Part shown: one piece after another, positions 24,429 to 37,062 of the stretch | How the letters are laid out: each line of letters begins with the position of its first letter | Position numbering within the stretch: the first letter of the stretch is position 1 | NCBI RefSeq assembly: GCF_035946055.1 | Contig: NZ_CP108364.1 | Coordinates: forward strand, 3,472,001 to 3,536,000 | Source: Streptomyces sp. NBC_01341 | GTDB taxonomy: Bacteria > Actinomycetota > Actinomycetes > Streptomycetales > Streptomycetaceae | Reading direction: 5' to 3' | DNA length: 64,000 nucleotides | Program-made: the position numbers and the translations under genes | Notes under the pieces: model-generated | What the model saw: only the letters and a program-made list of their open reading frames with translations | Told to the model about the DNA's origin: nothing | Database searches by the model: none

Positions 24429-25949
24429 ATGGCACGCCAGGCACCATCCGGCACGGGGCGCGGTGAACAGCAGGGCGGTATCCCGGACGGCCTGCTGGTC
24501 GGCCTCCTGGCCTTCCTCTTCGGGCTGACGGTCCTGGCATGGACGGCCACCGGGCTCGCCGGGCTGTTCACCCACGGCGCCTGGCCGCATGCCGTCACCT
24601 TCACACGCACACCGCTCGCCCTGCGGGCCCTGGCCGTGCGGCCCACGGACCTGCCGGGGGCGTGGCCCGACACCCCGGCCGGTGAACTGTCCGGACACGG
24701 CCTGTTCTGGGGCCTGTTCATCGGCGAGGTGATGGTTCTGCTCGTCCTGACCGTGTTCGCGGCGGGTGTGGTCACCCGCTGGCGCATGGTCAGGAAGCGG
24801 CGGGCCACCTACCCGGAGGCATACGCACCCGCCCCGGAGACCACCCACCAGGAGCCCGCACCGGACGCCGTACACCGGCAACCGGCGGCCCAGGAGCACG
24901 GTCAGGCCGGCACGCGCTCCCCGGGCCCCCCGGCCCCGGCGCCACTGCCCGCCGCCGCGTCTCCTGCCGTGGCGTATGCACCGGAACCGACGGCACCCGC
25001 CTTCCCCACGCCTCGTACTCCTCACGTCATGTACGGCGTGTCCGCGACCCGCCGCCCCACGGTCGTCCAGGCCATCAGGGACGCGGACGGGCCCGCACTG
25101 GTCGTGACCTCGGATCCCACCGTCTGGGCCGAGACGAAGGACGCCCGGAGCAAGCTCGGCCCCGTCCTCGTCTACGACCCGGGCCACCTCTGCGACACCC
25201 CCGCCAGGCTCCACTGGTCGCCCACCGCCGGATGTGAGGACCCCGCCGTGGCGGCCGCACGCGCCACCGCGCTGCTCACCCCCGTACGCCCCTCGGCCAA
25301 GGCTGACGCTGCCGTCGCCGACACGGCCGGAACCCTCCTCCAGTGCTGGCTGCACGCCGCCGCGGTGGACGGCCGCCCCTTCCGCCAGGTCCACCGCTGG
25401 GCGTCCGGCGCCGGCGGCCACGAACCGGTGCGTCTGCTCCGTACCCACCCGAAGGCGGCTTCCGGGCTCGCCGGGCTGCTGGAGTCCGCGCTCACCGCCC
25501 ATCCCGAACGCCGCGAGATGGCGCAGGAACTGACCGTACGGGCCTTCGCCGCCCTCTCGTCCGTCCACATCCGCGAGGCCTGCACACCCAATCGAGCCGA
25601 TGCGCTCACACTGGAATCTTTTGCACGCGAACTGGGAACGCTCTATGTGGTCGGTGAACCCATCGAGGATCCCCGCCACCACCCCGGTGCGATGCCCCTG
25701 CTCACCGCACTCGCCTCGCACGTGGTCGAGCACGGCCGCCGCATGGCCGCACGGTCAACCGACGGTCGGCTCGACCCACCAATGACACTCGTCCTCGACG
25801 ACGTCGCCGCCGTCGCTCCGTTGCCCCAGCTTCCGGAGCTCCTGGCAGCCGGTCAGGACCGAGGAATGCCCACGCTGGTCCTGCTCCGCTCCCGCGAGCA
25901 GGCCCGGGCCCGCTGGCAGGAGGAGCTGCCCGCTCCGGGAACACGCTGA
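24429..25949 (+). CDS. VirD4/TraG-like membrane protein lacking the P-loop
   Basis: A 506-residue protein with two N-terminal transmembrane helices (about 20-46 and 89-114), a Pro/Ala-rich linker (about 130-195) and a soluble domain. The latter contains GPALVVTSDPTVWAETKDAR followed by SKLGPVLVYDPGHL, a close match to the region after Walker A in TraG/VirD4 coupling proteins. The position where the P-loop should be reads GVSATRRPTVVQ, so nucleotide binding is probably lost. The C-terminus keeps a Walker B-like MTLVLDDVAAVAPLPQLPEL. The protein may be a structural adaptor derived from a coupling ATPase. It ends the operon. Confidence 0.85.
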   Translation: MARQAPSGTGRGEQQGGIPDGLLVGLLAFLFGLTVLAWTATGLAGLFTHGAWPHAVTFTRTPLALRALAVRPTDLPGAWPDTPAGELSGHGLFWGLFIGEVMVLLVLTVFAAGVVTRWRMVRKRRATYPEAYAPAPETTHQEPAPDAVHRQPAAQEHGQAGTRSPGPPAPAPLPAAASPAVAYAPEPTAPAFPTPRTPHVMYGVSATRRPTVVQAIRDADGPALVVTSDPTVWAETKDARSKLGPVLVYDPGHLCDTPARLHWSPTAGCEDPAVAAARATALLTPVRPSAKADAAVADTAGTLLQCWLHAAAVDGRPFRQVHRWASGAGGHEPVRLLRTHPKAASGLAGLLESALTAHPERREMAQELTVRAFAALSSVHIREACTPNRADALTLESFARELGTLYVVGEPIEDPRHHPGAMPLLTALASHVVEHGRRMAARSTDGRLDPPMTLVLDDVAAVAPLPQLPELLAAGQDRGMPTLVLLRSREQARARWQEELPAPGTR

Positions 25950-25992
25950 CCGGGACACTGCCCGCCGCTCCGTCCCAGGACCGCGTGCACGG

Positions 25993-26541
25993 TCAGCGCC
26001 GCAGCTCGAACTCCAGCTCCAGCGCGTCCGGGTCACCCTCCAGCCGCACGCTGCGTCCGGTCGGGACGAAGCCGATGCGGCGGTAGGCGGCCGAGGCCCG
26101 CACGTTTGCCTGGTGGACGTACAGCCGCACCCGTTCCACCGGCGGGCCGGTCAGAGACCACGACCAGTCGATCGCCTCCCGGACGAGCGCGTCCAGCACC
26201 CCACGCCCCCGGTGCCCCGGCCGCACGAACACACCCACGAGATGCGTCTGGTCGTACTCGGCCGCCTCTCCGAACCCCGGCTCGTCGGCAGGGCGTTCGA
26301 CGAGCACCGAAACCGTCCCCACCCAGCGGCCGTCAGGCGCCTCGGCGATGAACTGACGGGACAGCCGGCCCTCGGCGGCGTCGGCCGTCCGCTGCTGCCA
26401 GAACTCGTCCGGCCTGAGAACCGAGCGCTCGTACGTGTCGAGAAAGGCGATCGGCGCCACCGGGTCACGCAGTGCCGCCAGACGGATCTCCCTGACCGGC
26501 TCCCACTCCCCCGCCCGCACACCGCGAATGACATAGTCCAT
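25993..26541 (-). CDS. GNAT-family N-acetyltransferase
   Basis: A 182-residue acetyltransferase. The acetyl-CoA motif A reads LVGVFVRPGHRGRGVLDALV, with the RPGHRGRG pyrophosphate loop. The late motif YVHQANVRASAAYRRIGFVP is the usual motif B. The substrate is unknown; candidates are amino groups on metabolites, antibiotics or proteins. It is convergent with the T4SS-like operon and divergent from the deaminase gene. Confidence 0.9.
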   Translation of the reverse strand: MDYVIRGVRAGEWEPVREIRLAALRDPVAPIAFLDTYERSVLRPDEFWQQRTADAAEGRLSRQFIAEAPDGRWVGTVSVLVERPADEPGFGEAAEYDQTHLVGVFVRPGHRGRGVLDALVREAIDWSWSLTGPPVERVRLYVHQANVRASAAYRRIGFVPTGRSVRLEGDPDALELEFELRR

Positions 26542-26705
26542 GCGCCGATGGTGCCCCGCGGTGTCCCTCCGGGCAAACGACTTGGGACGCGCCGGTCAGT
26601 CGTCCAGCGACAGAGCGTTCCTGGCCCGGTCGACCAGAACTGGGTTGCGCGGCATAGGTCACGCGGGGCAACGTCACCTGACACCTCACGAAGGCGAAGA
26701 AGACA

Positions 26706-27137
26706 ATGACGCAGGCTCCACAGGTCGACCACGAGCTCATCCGGGCCGCGGCCCACGTCGCACGCACTCGCTGCCGGGGCGACAACCACACCATGGCGGC
26801 CGCGGCCCGTACCCAGGACGGACTGATCGTCACCGCGGTGAACGCCTATCACTTCACCGGAGGGCCCTGCGCCGAGCTGGTTCTCATCGGTACGGCTGCC
26901 GCTCAAGGCGCCTACGACCTGGACACCATCGTCGCCGTCGGAGACCGCGACCGGGGGGTCGTTCCCCCGTGTGGACGCTGCCGCCAGGTCCTCCTGGACT
27001 ACTTTCCGGCTCTGAAGGTCATCGTCGGAGCCGGCTCCCGGCTCAGGACCGTCTCCATCACAGACCTTCTTCCCGAGAGCTACATCTGGGCCGATCACCA
27101 GCTCGACTCCGAGGAGACCGAGCCACCCAGCAGCTGA
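26706..27137 (+). CDS. Cytidine deaminase-like protein resembling blasticidin-S deaminase
   Basis: A 143-residue zinc hydrolase. The zinc ligands and catalytic Glu are in GGPCAEL (Cys55, Glu57) and PPCGRCRQVLLDYFP (Cys89, Cys92). Use of CAE rather than HAE, the preceding YHFTGGPCAELVLIGTAAA and the C-terminal ITDLLPESYIWAD are strikingly like fungal and bacterial blasticidin-S deaminases. It may therefore inactivate a cytosine nucleoside antibiotic or salvage cytidine. It stands alone between a GNAT gene and the rRNA operon. Confidence 0.9.
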   Translation: MTQAPQVDHELIRAAAHVARTRCRGDNHTMAAAARTQDGLIVTAVNAYHFTGGPCAELVLIGTAAAQGAYDLDTIVAVGDRDRGVVPPCGRCRQVLLDYFPALKVIVGAGSRLRTVSITDLLPESYIWADHQLDSEETEPPSS

Positions 27138-27190
27138 CGACACCGGTCAGAAATGAACGGGGCGGGCTCGACCTTTGGCCGGGAACGCAG

Positions 27191-27223
27191 AAAAGCCCCG
27201 TGCCACAAGGGCACGGGGCTTTC
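27191..27223 (-). terminator. rRNA operon terminator
   Basis: Arms at 27192-27204 and 27210-27222 pair perfectly over 13 bp around a 5-nt loop, and the arm ends are A/T tracts. It lies just beyond the 5S 3' end on the minus strand. Confidence 0.85.
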
Positions 27224-27236
27224 CCGGAATAATTGT

Positions 27237-27353
27237 TCGGCGGCGTCCTACTCTCCCACAGGGTCCCCCCTGCAGTACCATCGGCGCTGAAAGGCTTAGC
27301 TTCCGGGTTCGGAATGTAACCGGGCGTTTCCCTAACGCAATGACCACCGAAAC
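27237..27353 (-). rRNA. rrf: 5S ribosomal RNA
   Basis: On the minus strand the sequence begins GTTTCGGTGGTCATTGCG and contains CCCATTCC-type landmarks in the form TTACATTCCGAACCCGGAAG, ending GGACGCCGCC. This is a typical actinobacterial 5S RNA of about 117 nt. Ends are estimated from family knowledge. Confidence 0.95.
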
Positions 27354-27436
27354 ACTATGAAATTAACCAACACCGGATGAAAACACGGCCGTTCGTTATT
27401 TCAGAACTAACACAGTGGACGCGAGCAACTGAGGAC

Positions 27437-30556
<3,120 letters not shown>

Positions 30557-30848
30557 ACAGATGCTCGCGTCCACTGTGCAGTTCTCAAACAACGACCAGC
30601 CACCCATCACCCCACCCTTACAGGTGAGTGCACTGGGGCCGGCAACCGAAGGCAGCCTCACGGCCATACCTTCAGATACCCAACAGCGTGCCCGACCCGA
30701 CCAACCCGTTCCCGTTTTCCACGCCGAAGCAGTACTCACAAAAACTTGCCGATCGTGCCGAATAGTCAACGTTCCACCCATGAGCAACCAGCACCGAACA
30801 TTCGCCGGTGTACTGGCCTCTGGTCAGCCGAAGCTGACAAGAAGTGCT

Positions 30849-32379
<1,531 letters not shown>

Positions 32380-32993
32380 ATGTTTTCCCGTAATCGGGAT
32401 CACAACACGAGAGCGGAACAACCAGGTCGGAATATGACCGGCTGTTCACAGCGTCCTCGCTGTTGTTGCCTACCGGATCCGAAGATCCCGCAGGACTTTT
32501 CAAAGGAACCACCAACCTGCCGAAGCAGGCCGGGGTATCAACATATCTGGCGTTGACTTTTGGCACGCTGTTGAGTTCTCAAGGAACGGACGCTTCCTTC
32601 GGTCCCGTTTCACCGGGGCCCTCCGGGCGCTTCCCTTCGTTCTTGCGTTTCCGACTCTATCAGACTCTTTCGTGTCCGATTCCCGGTCGAAGCGGGCTAC
32701 TGCTTGTTTCGCTTTCCAGTTCTTCGCTTTCGCGTTTCCCTTTCCGGCGAGTCCGACTCTATCAGATCCTTTCGGGCCTGATTCCCAGTCAGTGGGGCTT
32801 GCCATCCGGGCTGTTGGGCCCTTCCGACGTCCAAACTCTAGCGGATTTTCCCGGCGACTCATAATCGAGCTGTCGAATTGAATTCCGGCATGCCGAAATT
32901 CTCTCCGGTGGGAGATCGTGCTGAGTTTGGTTGCCGCATTCGCGGCGGGATCGGCTGCCCCGGATCCGTACCGACTCCGTGACAACTCGAAGA
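32380..32993 (-). promoter_or_regulatory. rRNA leader with repeated promoter-like elements
   Basis: No protein gene is credible here. On the minus strand the element GGGAATC...CTGATAGAGTCGGA occurs twice, with TAGAGT hexamers at 32655-32660 and 32756-32761; a third TAGAGT lies at 32835-32840. They look like tandem rRNA promoters, but no good -35 was found at 17-18 bp. Nearer the 16S gene (about 32565-32585) is TTGAGAACTCAACAGCGTGC, a conserved actinobacterial rRNA leader segment linked to antitermination and processing. Confidence 0.65.
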
Positions 32994-33022
32994 ACCATAC
33001 GGATGCGGGAGCGCTGTGTCAA
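32994..33022 (-). promoter_or_regulatory. Upstream rRNA operon promoter
   Basis: On the minus strand TTGACA (33017-33022) and TATGGT (32994-32999) are separated by exactly 17 bp, a near-consensus promoter for the principal sigma factor HrdB. It lies about 615 bp before the 16S gene and would be the distal promoter of a multi-promoter array. Confidence 0.75.
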
Positions 33023-33050
33023 CCCCTCCCTGTACCCCGTCTTCGGGCGT

Positions 33051-33608
33051 TCAGTCCAGGTCGGTGAGACGGCCGCCGGCGTCGGGCTGCTCGTGCTCCA
33101 CGCGGCGCAGGAGGCGGATGAGTATCTCGCCCAGAGCTCCACGTTCGTCGCCCGAGAGGTCCTGGAGGAGGTCCTCCTCGAAGCTGGTCGCCATCCTCAT
33201 CGCCTCGAGCCATTTCGTACGACCCTCGTCGGTCAGTTCGACGATGACGCGCACCCGGTTGTTCTCGTCCCTGTCCCGGGTGACGAGACCCTCGCCGGCC
33301 ATCCGGTCGATGCGGTGGGTCATCGCGGCAGGGGTGAGGCCCAGGCGCTTGGCCAGCTCACCCGGTCCCAGGCGGTACGGGGTACCGGCGAGGACCAGGG
33401 TCTTGAGGACCTCCCACTCGGCGTTGCTGATGCCCAGCGCCGCGACCTGTCTGCCGTAGGCGACGTTCATCCGGCGGTTCAGCCGGCCGAGCGCCGACAC
33501 GACCTGTTCGACCTGGGGGTCGAGGTCCCGGAACTCTCGCTGATAGGCCGCGATCTGCTCGTCGAGGCTCGGCTCCTGGAGCTCGGGCTGCTCGGTGGTC
33601 TCAGACAT
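33051..33608 (-). CDS. MarR-family transcriptional regulator
   Basis: A 185-residue winged-helix repressor. The recognition region is GPGELAKRLGLTPAAMTHRI and the wing is GLVTRDRDENNRVRVIVELT. It is divergent from an MFS efflux gene, and a perfect palindrome lies between them, so it very likely represses both until a drug-like ligand binds. I recall the S. coelicolor pair SCO4122/SCO4121 as a MarR regulator controlling a multidrug MFS pump. Confidence 0.93.
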   Translation of the reverse strand: MSETTEQPELQEPSLDEQIAAYQREFRDLDPQVEQVVSALGRLNRRMNVAYGRQVAALGISNAEWEVLKTLVLAGTPYRLGPGELAKRLGLTPAAMTHRIDRMAGEGLVTRDRDENNRVRVIVELTDEGRTKWLEAMRMATSFEEDLLQDLSGDERGALGEILIRLLRRVEHEQPDAGGRLTDLD

Positions 33609-33672
33609 GGCGGGCAGTATCGCACGCCCTCATGCCTGTCGAAGTCCTTCGGGCTGTAGACTTCATCTTCTA

Positions 33673-33688
33673 ACTTTAGTGTTAAAGT
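33673..33688. promoter_or_regulatory. Probable MarR operator
   Basis: ACTTTA-GTGT-TAAAGT is a perfect 6-4-6 inverted repeat in the 129-bp divergent gap between marR and the MFS gene. A wider TAGACT...AGTCTA dyad surrounds it. Size and AT-richness fit MarR boxes. Confidence 0.7.
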
Positions 33689-33737
33689 CTACGAGTCTGT
33701 GTTCTTCAAAGTTCTTCGACTCTTGAGGTAGGTGAGT

Positions 33738-35048
33738 GTGACCAGGGAGATGGGTGCAGCGCTGCGGCGGATCCAGCTGGGCAGCGCGCTGAGCGCGTTC
33801 GGCCTCGGGTTCACCGTCCCGTATCTGTACGTCTACGTGGCGCAGGTGCGGGATCTTGGTGCCGGTACGGCGGGTGTCGTACTGGCTGTCTTCGCCATGG
33901 CCGCGCTGGCCGTACTGCCGTTCACCGGTCGGGCCATCGACCGGCGCGGGCCCCTGCCCGTGCTCGTCGTGGCTGCCGGGGCGGCCGCCGTGGGCGCCGG
34001 TGCGCTCGGTGTGGCGGACAGCGTGGTGACCGCGGTGCTGTCAGCCGCGGTCCTGGGCGCCGGGACCGCCGTCATGCAGCCCGCCCTCGCGACGATGCTG
34101 GTGTGGTGCTCCAGCACATCGACCCGCACCCGTGCCTTCGCCATGCAGTTCTTCCTGCAGAACCTCGGCCTCGGTATCGGCGGCCTGGTCGGCGGGCAGC
34201 TGGTGGACGTCGACAGCCCGTCGAGCTTCACCCTGCTGTTCCTGATCGAAGCGGCGATGTTCGTGGTCCTCGGCGTCGTCGCCGCCACGGTGCGCATGCC
34301 CCGGGCCCCGTCCATCCCCGATGCGGTGCCCACCGACGGCGTCGCGCCCAAGGCGGGCATGCGGGTGCTGCTCTCGCACCGGGCCATGGTGCAGCTGTGC
34401 GTCCTGGGCTTCGTGATCTTCTTCGCCTGCTACGGACAGTTCGAGTCGGGCCTCGCCGCATACGGCACGGAGGCCGCCGGGATCGAGCCGTCCACGCTGG
34501 GGCTGGCGCTGGCGGCCAACACCGCCGTCATCGTCGCCGCGCAGTTCGTCGTGCTCCGCCTCGTCGAGCGGCGGCGGCGCAGCCGGGTCATCGCGGGCGT
34601 CGGTCTGATCTGGGCCTTCGCCTGGATCGTGGCGGGCTACGCGGGCCTCGGGCACGGCAGTCAGACCATGGCGACGGCCGCGATGATCTCGACGTACGCC
34701 CTGTTCGGTCTCGGTGAGGCGATGCTGTCGCCGACCGTCGCCCCGCTCGTCGCCGATCTGGCACCCGAGTCCATGGTCGGCCAGTACAACTCGGCCTTCG
34801 CGCTGGTCAAGCAGCTTGCCCTGGCGGTGGGGCCGGCCGTGGGCGGGCCCATGGGGGCGTCGCTGCACGGGCCGTACATCGTGACGTTCGTGCTGTTCTC
34901 GCTGGGCATCACCGTGCTGGCCCTGAAACTGGGCCGGCGGCTCACCCCCGTACAGGACAAGCCGTCGCTCGTGGCGGTGCCCTCGCGGGTGGTCGCCGTG
35001 TCGATGCCCGAGGGCGAAGCGGCTGCGGCCGCGGCCGCCGTGCGCTGA
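33738..35048 (+). CDS. MFS drug efflux transporter
   Basis: A 436-residue, 12-helix major facilitator protein. The motif after TM2-3 is FTGRAIDRRGPLPVL, a variant of the MFS signature. The second half contains the matching long helices and ends in a short cytoplasmic Ala-rich tail. GTG at 33738 was chosen because GAGGT then sits 8 bp upstream; the in-frame GTG at 33732 leaves only 2 bp. Divergence from marR and the shared operator indicate an inducible efflux pump. Confidence 0.92.
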   Translation: MTREMGAALRRIQLGSALSAFGLGFTVPYLYVYVAQVRDLGAGTAGVVLAVFAMAALAVLPFTGRAIDRRGPLPVLVVAAGAAAVGAGALGVADSVVTAVLSAAVLGAGTAVMQPALATMLVWCSSTSTRTRAFAMQFFLQNLGLGIGGLVGGQLVDVDSPSSFTLLFLIEAAMFVVLGVVAATVRMPRAPSIPDAVPTDGVAPKAGMRVLLSHRAMVQLCVLGFVIFFACYGQFESGLAAYGTEAAGIEPSTLGLALAANTAVIVAAQFVVLRLVERRRRSRVIAGVGLIWAFAWIVAGYAGLGHGSQTMATAAMISTYALFGLGEAMLSPTVAPLVADLAPESMVGQYNSAFALVKQLALAVGPAVGGPMGASLHGPYIVTFVLFSLGITVLALKLGRRLTPVQDKPSLVAVPSRVVAVSMPEGEAAAAAAAVR

Positions 35049-35055
35049 GGCGGGC

Positions 35056-36729
35056 TCAGCCGGGGAGTGCGAACTCGCACCACACCGCCTTGCCTCCCCC
35101 GGGGGTACGGCGGCTGCCCCACGACGAGGCGATGGTCGCGATGATGGAGATGCCGCGTCCCGCCTCGTCGGCGGGCTCGGCTCGCCGGCGGCGCGGCAGG
35201 TGGTCGTCCCCGTCCGTCACCTCGATGATCAGGCGGCGGTCGGTGCGGCGCAGACCGAGACGCATGGGCGGGGTGCCGTGCTGCAGGGAGTTCGCCACGA
35301 GCTCGCTCGCGGCGAGTAGGCCCAGGTCGCAGAGTTCGACGGGGAACCGCCAGGAGGCCAGGACCCCGGTCGCGAAGGCGCGTGCCCTCGGTGCCGCTTC
35401 GATTCCGCCGAGGAGTTCGAGCGAGGCGTTGTGGAAGAGTTCGGCGCTCGTCCCCGTACGGGCGGGGTGCTGGACGACGAGCACCGCCACGTCGTCGTCG
35501 TGCTCCGCTGTCACCCCCAGGGCGCGGATCAGCCGGTCGCAGACCACCTGGGGCGATCCCTTGGCGCCGGACAGCGCGCGTTCCAGGGCCGCCACTCCCT
35601 CATCGATGTCCTCGCTGCGGCGTTCGACCAGGCCGTCCGTGTAGAGCACCGCGGTGGAACCCGGCGGCAGCGCGATCGTCCCCGAGGTGTGCACCCAGCC
35701 GCCCGTGCCCAGCGGCGGTCCGGTGGGGTCCTCCGCGCGGTGGACCGCCCCGTCCTCGTCGCACACGAGGATGGGGAGGTGCCCGGCGGAGGCGTAGACG
35801 AGGTGCCCCTCGTTGGGGTCGTGCACGGCGTAGACGCAGGTGGCGATCTGGTTCGCGTCGATCTCGGCGGCGATGACGTCGAGGAGCTGGAGGATCTCGT
35901 GCGGCGGCAGGTCGAGGCGGGCGTAGGCGCGGACCGCGGTGCGCAGCTGCCCCATGACGGCCGCGGCGCGCACCCCGCGTCCCATCACGTCACCGATGAC
36001 GAGGGCGGTGCGTCCGGCGCCGAGGGTGATGACGTCGTACCAGTCGCCGCCGACCGCCGCGTCCGTGCCGCCCGGCTGGTAGGTGGCCGCGATCCGCAGG
36101 TCGTCAGGTTGTTCGAGGTCCTGCGGCAGCAGCGAGCGCTGGAGGGTGACGGCCGTCTCGCGGTGGCGGCGTTCACTGGAGCGCAGCCGCTCCGCCGCCT
36201 CGGCGTGGTCGGTGACGTCGGTGGCGTAGACGAGGACGCCGGGCTCGCTGTCCGTGGCGCCCGCGGCCACGGGGGTGCACGTGACCGTGTACGAGCTGCC
36301 GGCCAGGACCTTGCGTGACTTGACCGTGCGGGAGGTGCCGCTGCGCAGGACCTGGTCCAGGAGCGGCAGCAGGCTCAGTTCGGAGAGCTCCGGCATGGCC
36401 TCGGCGGCGGGTGCCCCGCACGGCCGGGGTCCGAAGGCCGTCGTGTAGGCCTCGTTGACGTAGGTGATGCGGTGGTCGGGGCCGTGGAGCAGCGCGACGG
36501 GGGCGGGCAGACGGCCCAGCAGGGCGCCGGCCGACAGGGCCTCCAGAGAGGGGCCCGGCACGGGGCCGGCGGGTTCCGGGGCGGATTCCGGGGCGGATTC
36601 CGGGGGTGCGGCCGCGGGTGCCGGCCGCGCGGACTCCGCGCGGGCGGCGGGTACGGAACTGCGGTCGTCCCGCGCGGCGGCTCGACGCTGCGTTCCGGGG
36701 AAGCGGGCGCTCCAGCGCGTGAAGTTCAC
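35056..36729 (-). CDS. PAS - PP2C (SpoIIE) - HATPase signalling protein
   Basis: A 557-residue multidomain regulator. An N-terminal Ala/Pro-rich segment is followed by a PAS sensor (HRITYVNEAYTTAFGP), a SpoIIE-type Ser/Thr phosphatase with the metal-binding motif GGDWYDVI and later DVMGRGVRAA and YTDGLVERR, and a C-terminal GHKL ATPase (ELVANSLQHGT ... GRGISII). Such proteins dephosphorylate anti-anti-sigma factors while the ATPase acts as a kinase or anti-sigma. The partner sigma factor is not adjacent. The GTG giving VNFTRWSARFPG was chosen; the frame is open upstream to 36810 with poor ribosome sites. Confidence 0.9.
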   Translation of the reverse strand: MNFTRWSARFPGTQRRAAARDDRSSVPAARAESARPAPAAAPPESAPESAPEPAGPVPGPSLEALSAGALLGRLPAPVALLHGPDHRITYVNEAYTTAFGPRPCGAPAAEAMPELSELSLLPLLDQVLRSGTSRTVKSRKVLAGSSYTVTCTPVAAGATDSEPGVLVYATDVTDHAEAAERLRSSERRHRETAVTLQRSLLPQDLEQPDDLRIAATYQPGGTDAAVGGDWYDVITLGAGRTALVIGDVMGRGVRAAAVMGQLRTAVRAYARLDLPPHEILQLLDVIAAEIDANQIATCVYAVHDPNEGHLVYASAGHLPILVCDEDGAVHRAEDPTGPPLGTGGWVHTSGTIALPPGSTAVLYTDGLVERRSEDIDEGVAALERALSGAKGSPQVVCDRLIRALGVTAEHDDDVAVLVVQHPARTGTSAELFHNASLELLGGIEAAPRARAFATGVLASWRFPVELCDLGLLAASELVANSLQHGTPPMRLGLRRTDRRLIIEVTDGDDHLPRRRRAEPADEAGRGISIIATIASSWGSRRTPGGGKAVWCEFALPG

Positions 36730-37062
36730 GGAATTTCTGGCCTCGTGTGTCGGTCTGGTCCGCTCGGGCGAGCTGCTTCGTCTGCTGTTCCCGCACCGTT
36801 CCCCCCGCAAGCGGTCGTGCAGGGGGGAGGTGCGGGGGGCGGGGCTCCCGGGAAATCACAGCCGGGCTCTTCGTGCTGTCGGTCGTCGCTGCCGGTCACT
36901 GTAGGTGACTACCGGGCGGGTCACTCTGCGCAGGTGCGGGCCCGCCTATGGTCACACGCCCAGTGTGACCGACCGTACTGTCAGTTGAGGTACGGCAAGG
37001 GGTACGGCCGCCCGGCCACGGCCGTTCTCCGGGCGGCTCGGCAGTGCGCGCGTCGCCCGGGC
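36730..37062. other. Promoter region of the PAS-PP2C gene, with a 7-5-7 inverted repeat
   Basis: This 333-bp gap has no supported gene. GTCACAC (36951-36957) and GTGTGAC (36963-36969) form a perfect inverted repeat, a possible operator upstream of the minus-strand phosphatase gene. It lies 94 bp beyond the stop of the ndh gene. No terminator hairpin with long perfect arms was found for ndh. Confidence 0.45.
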
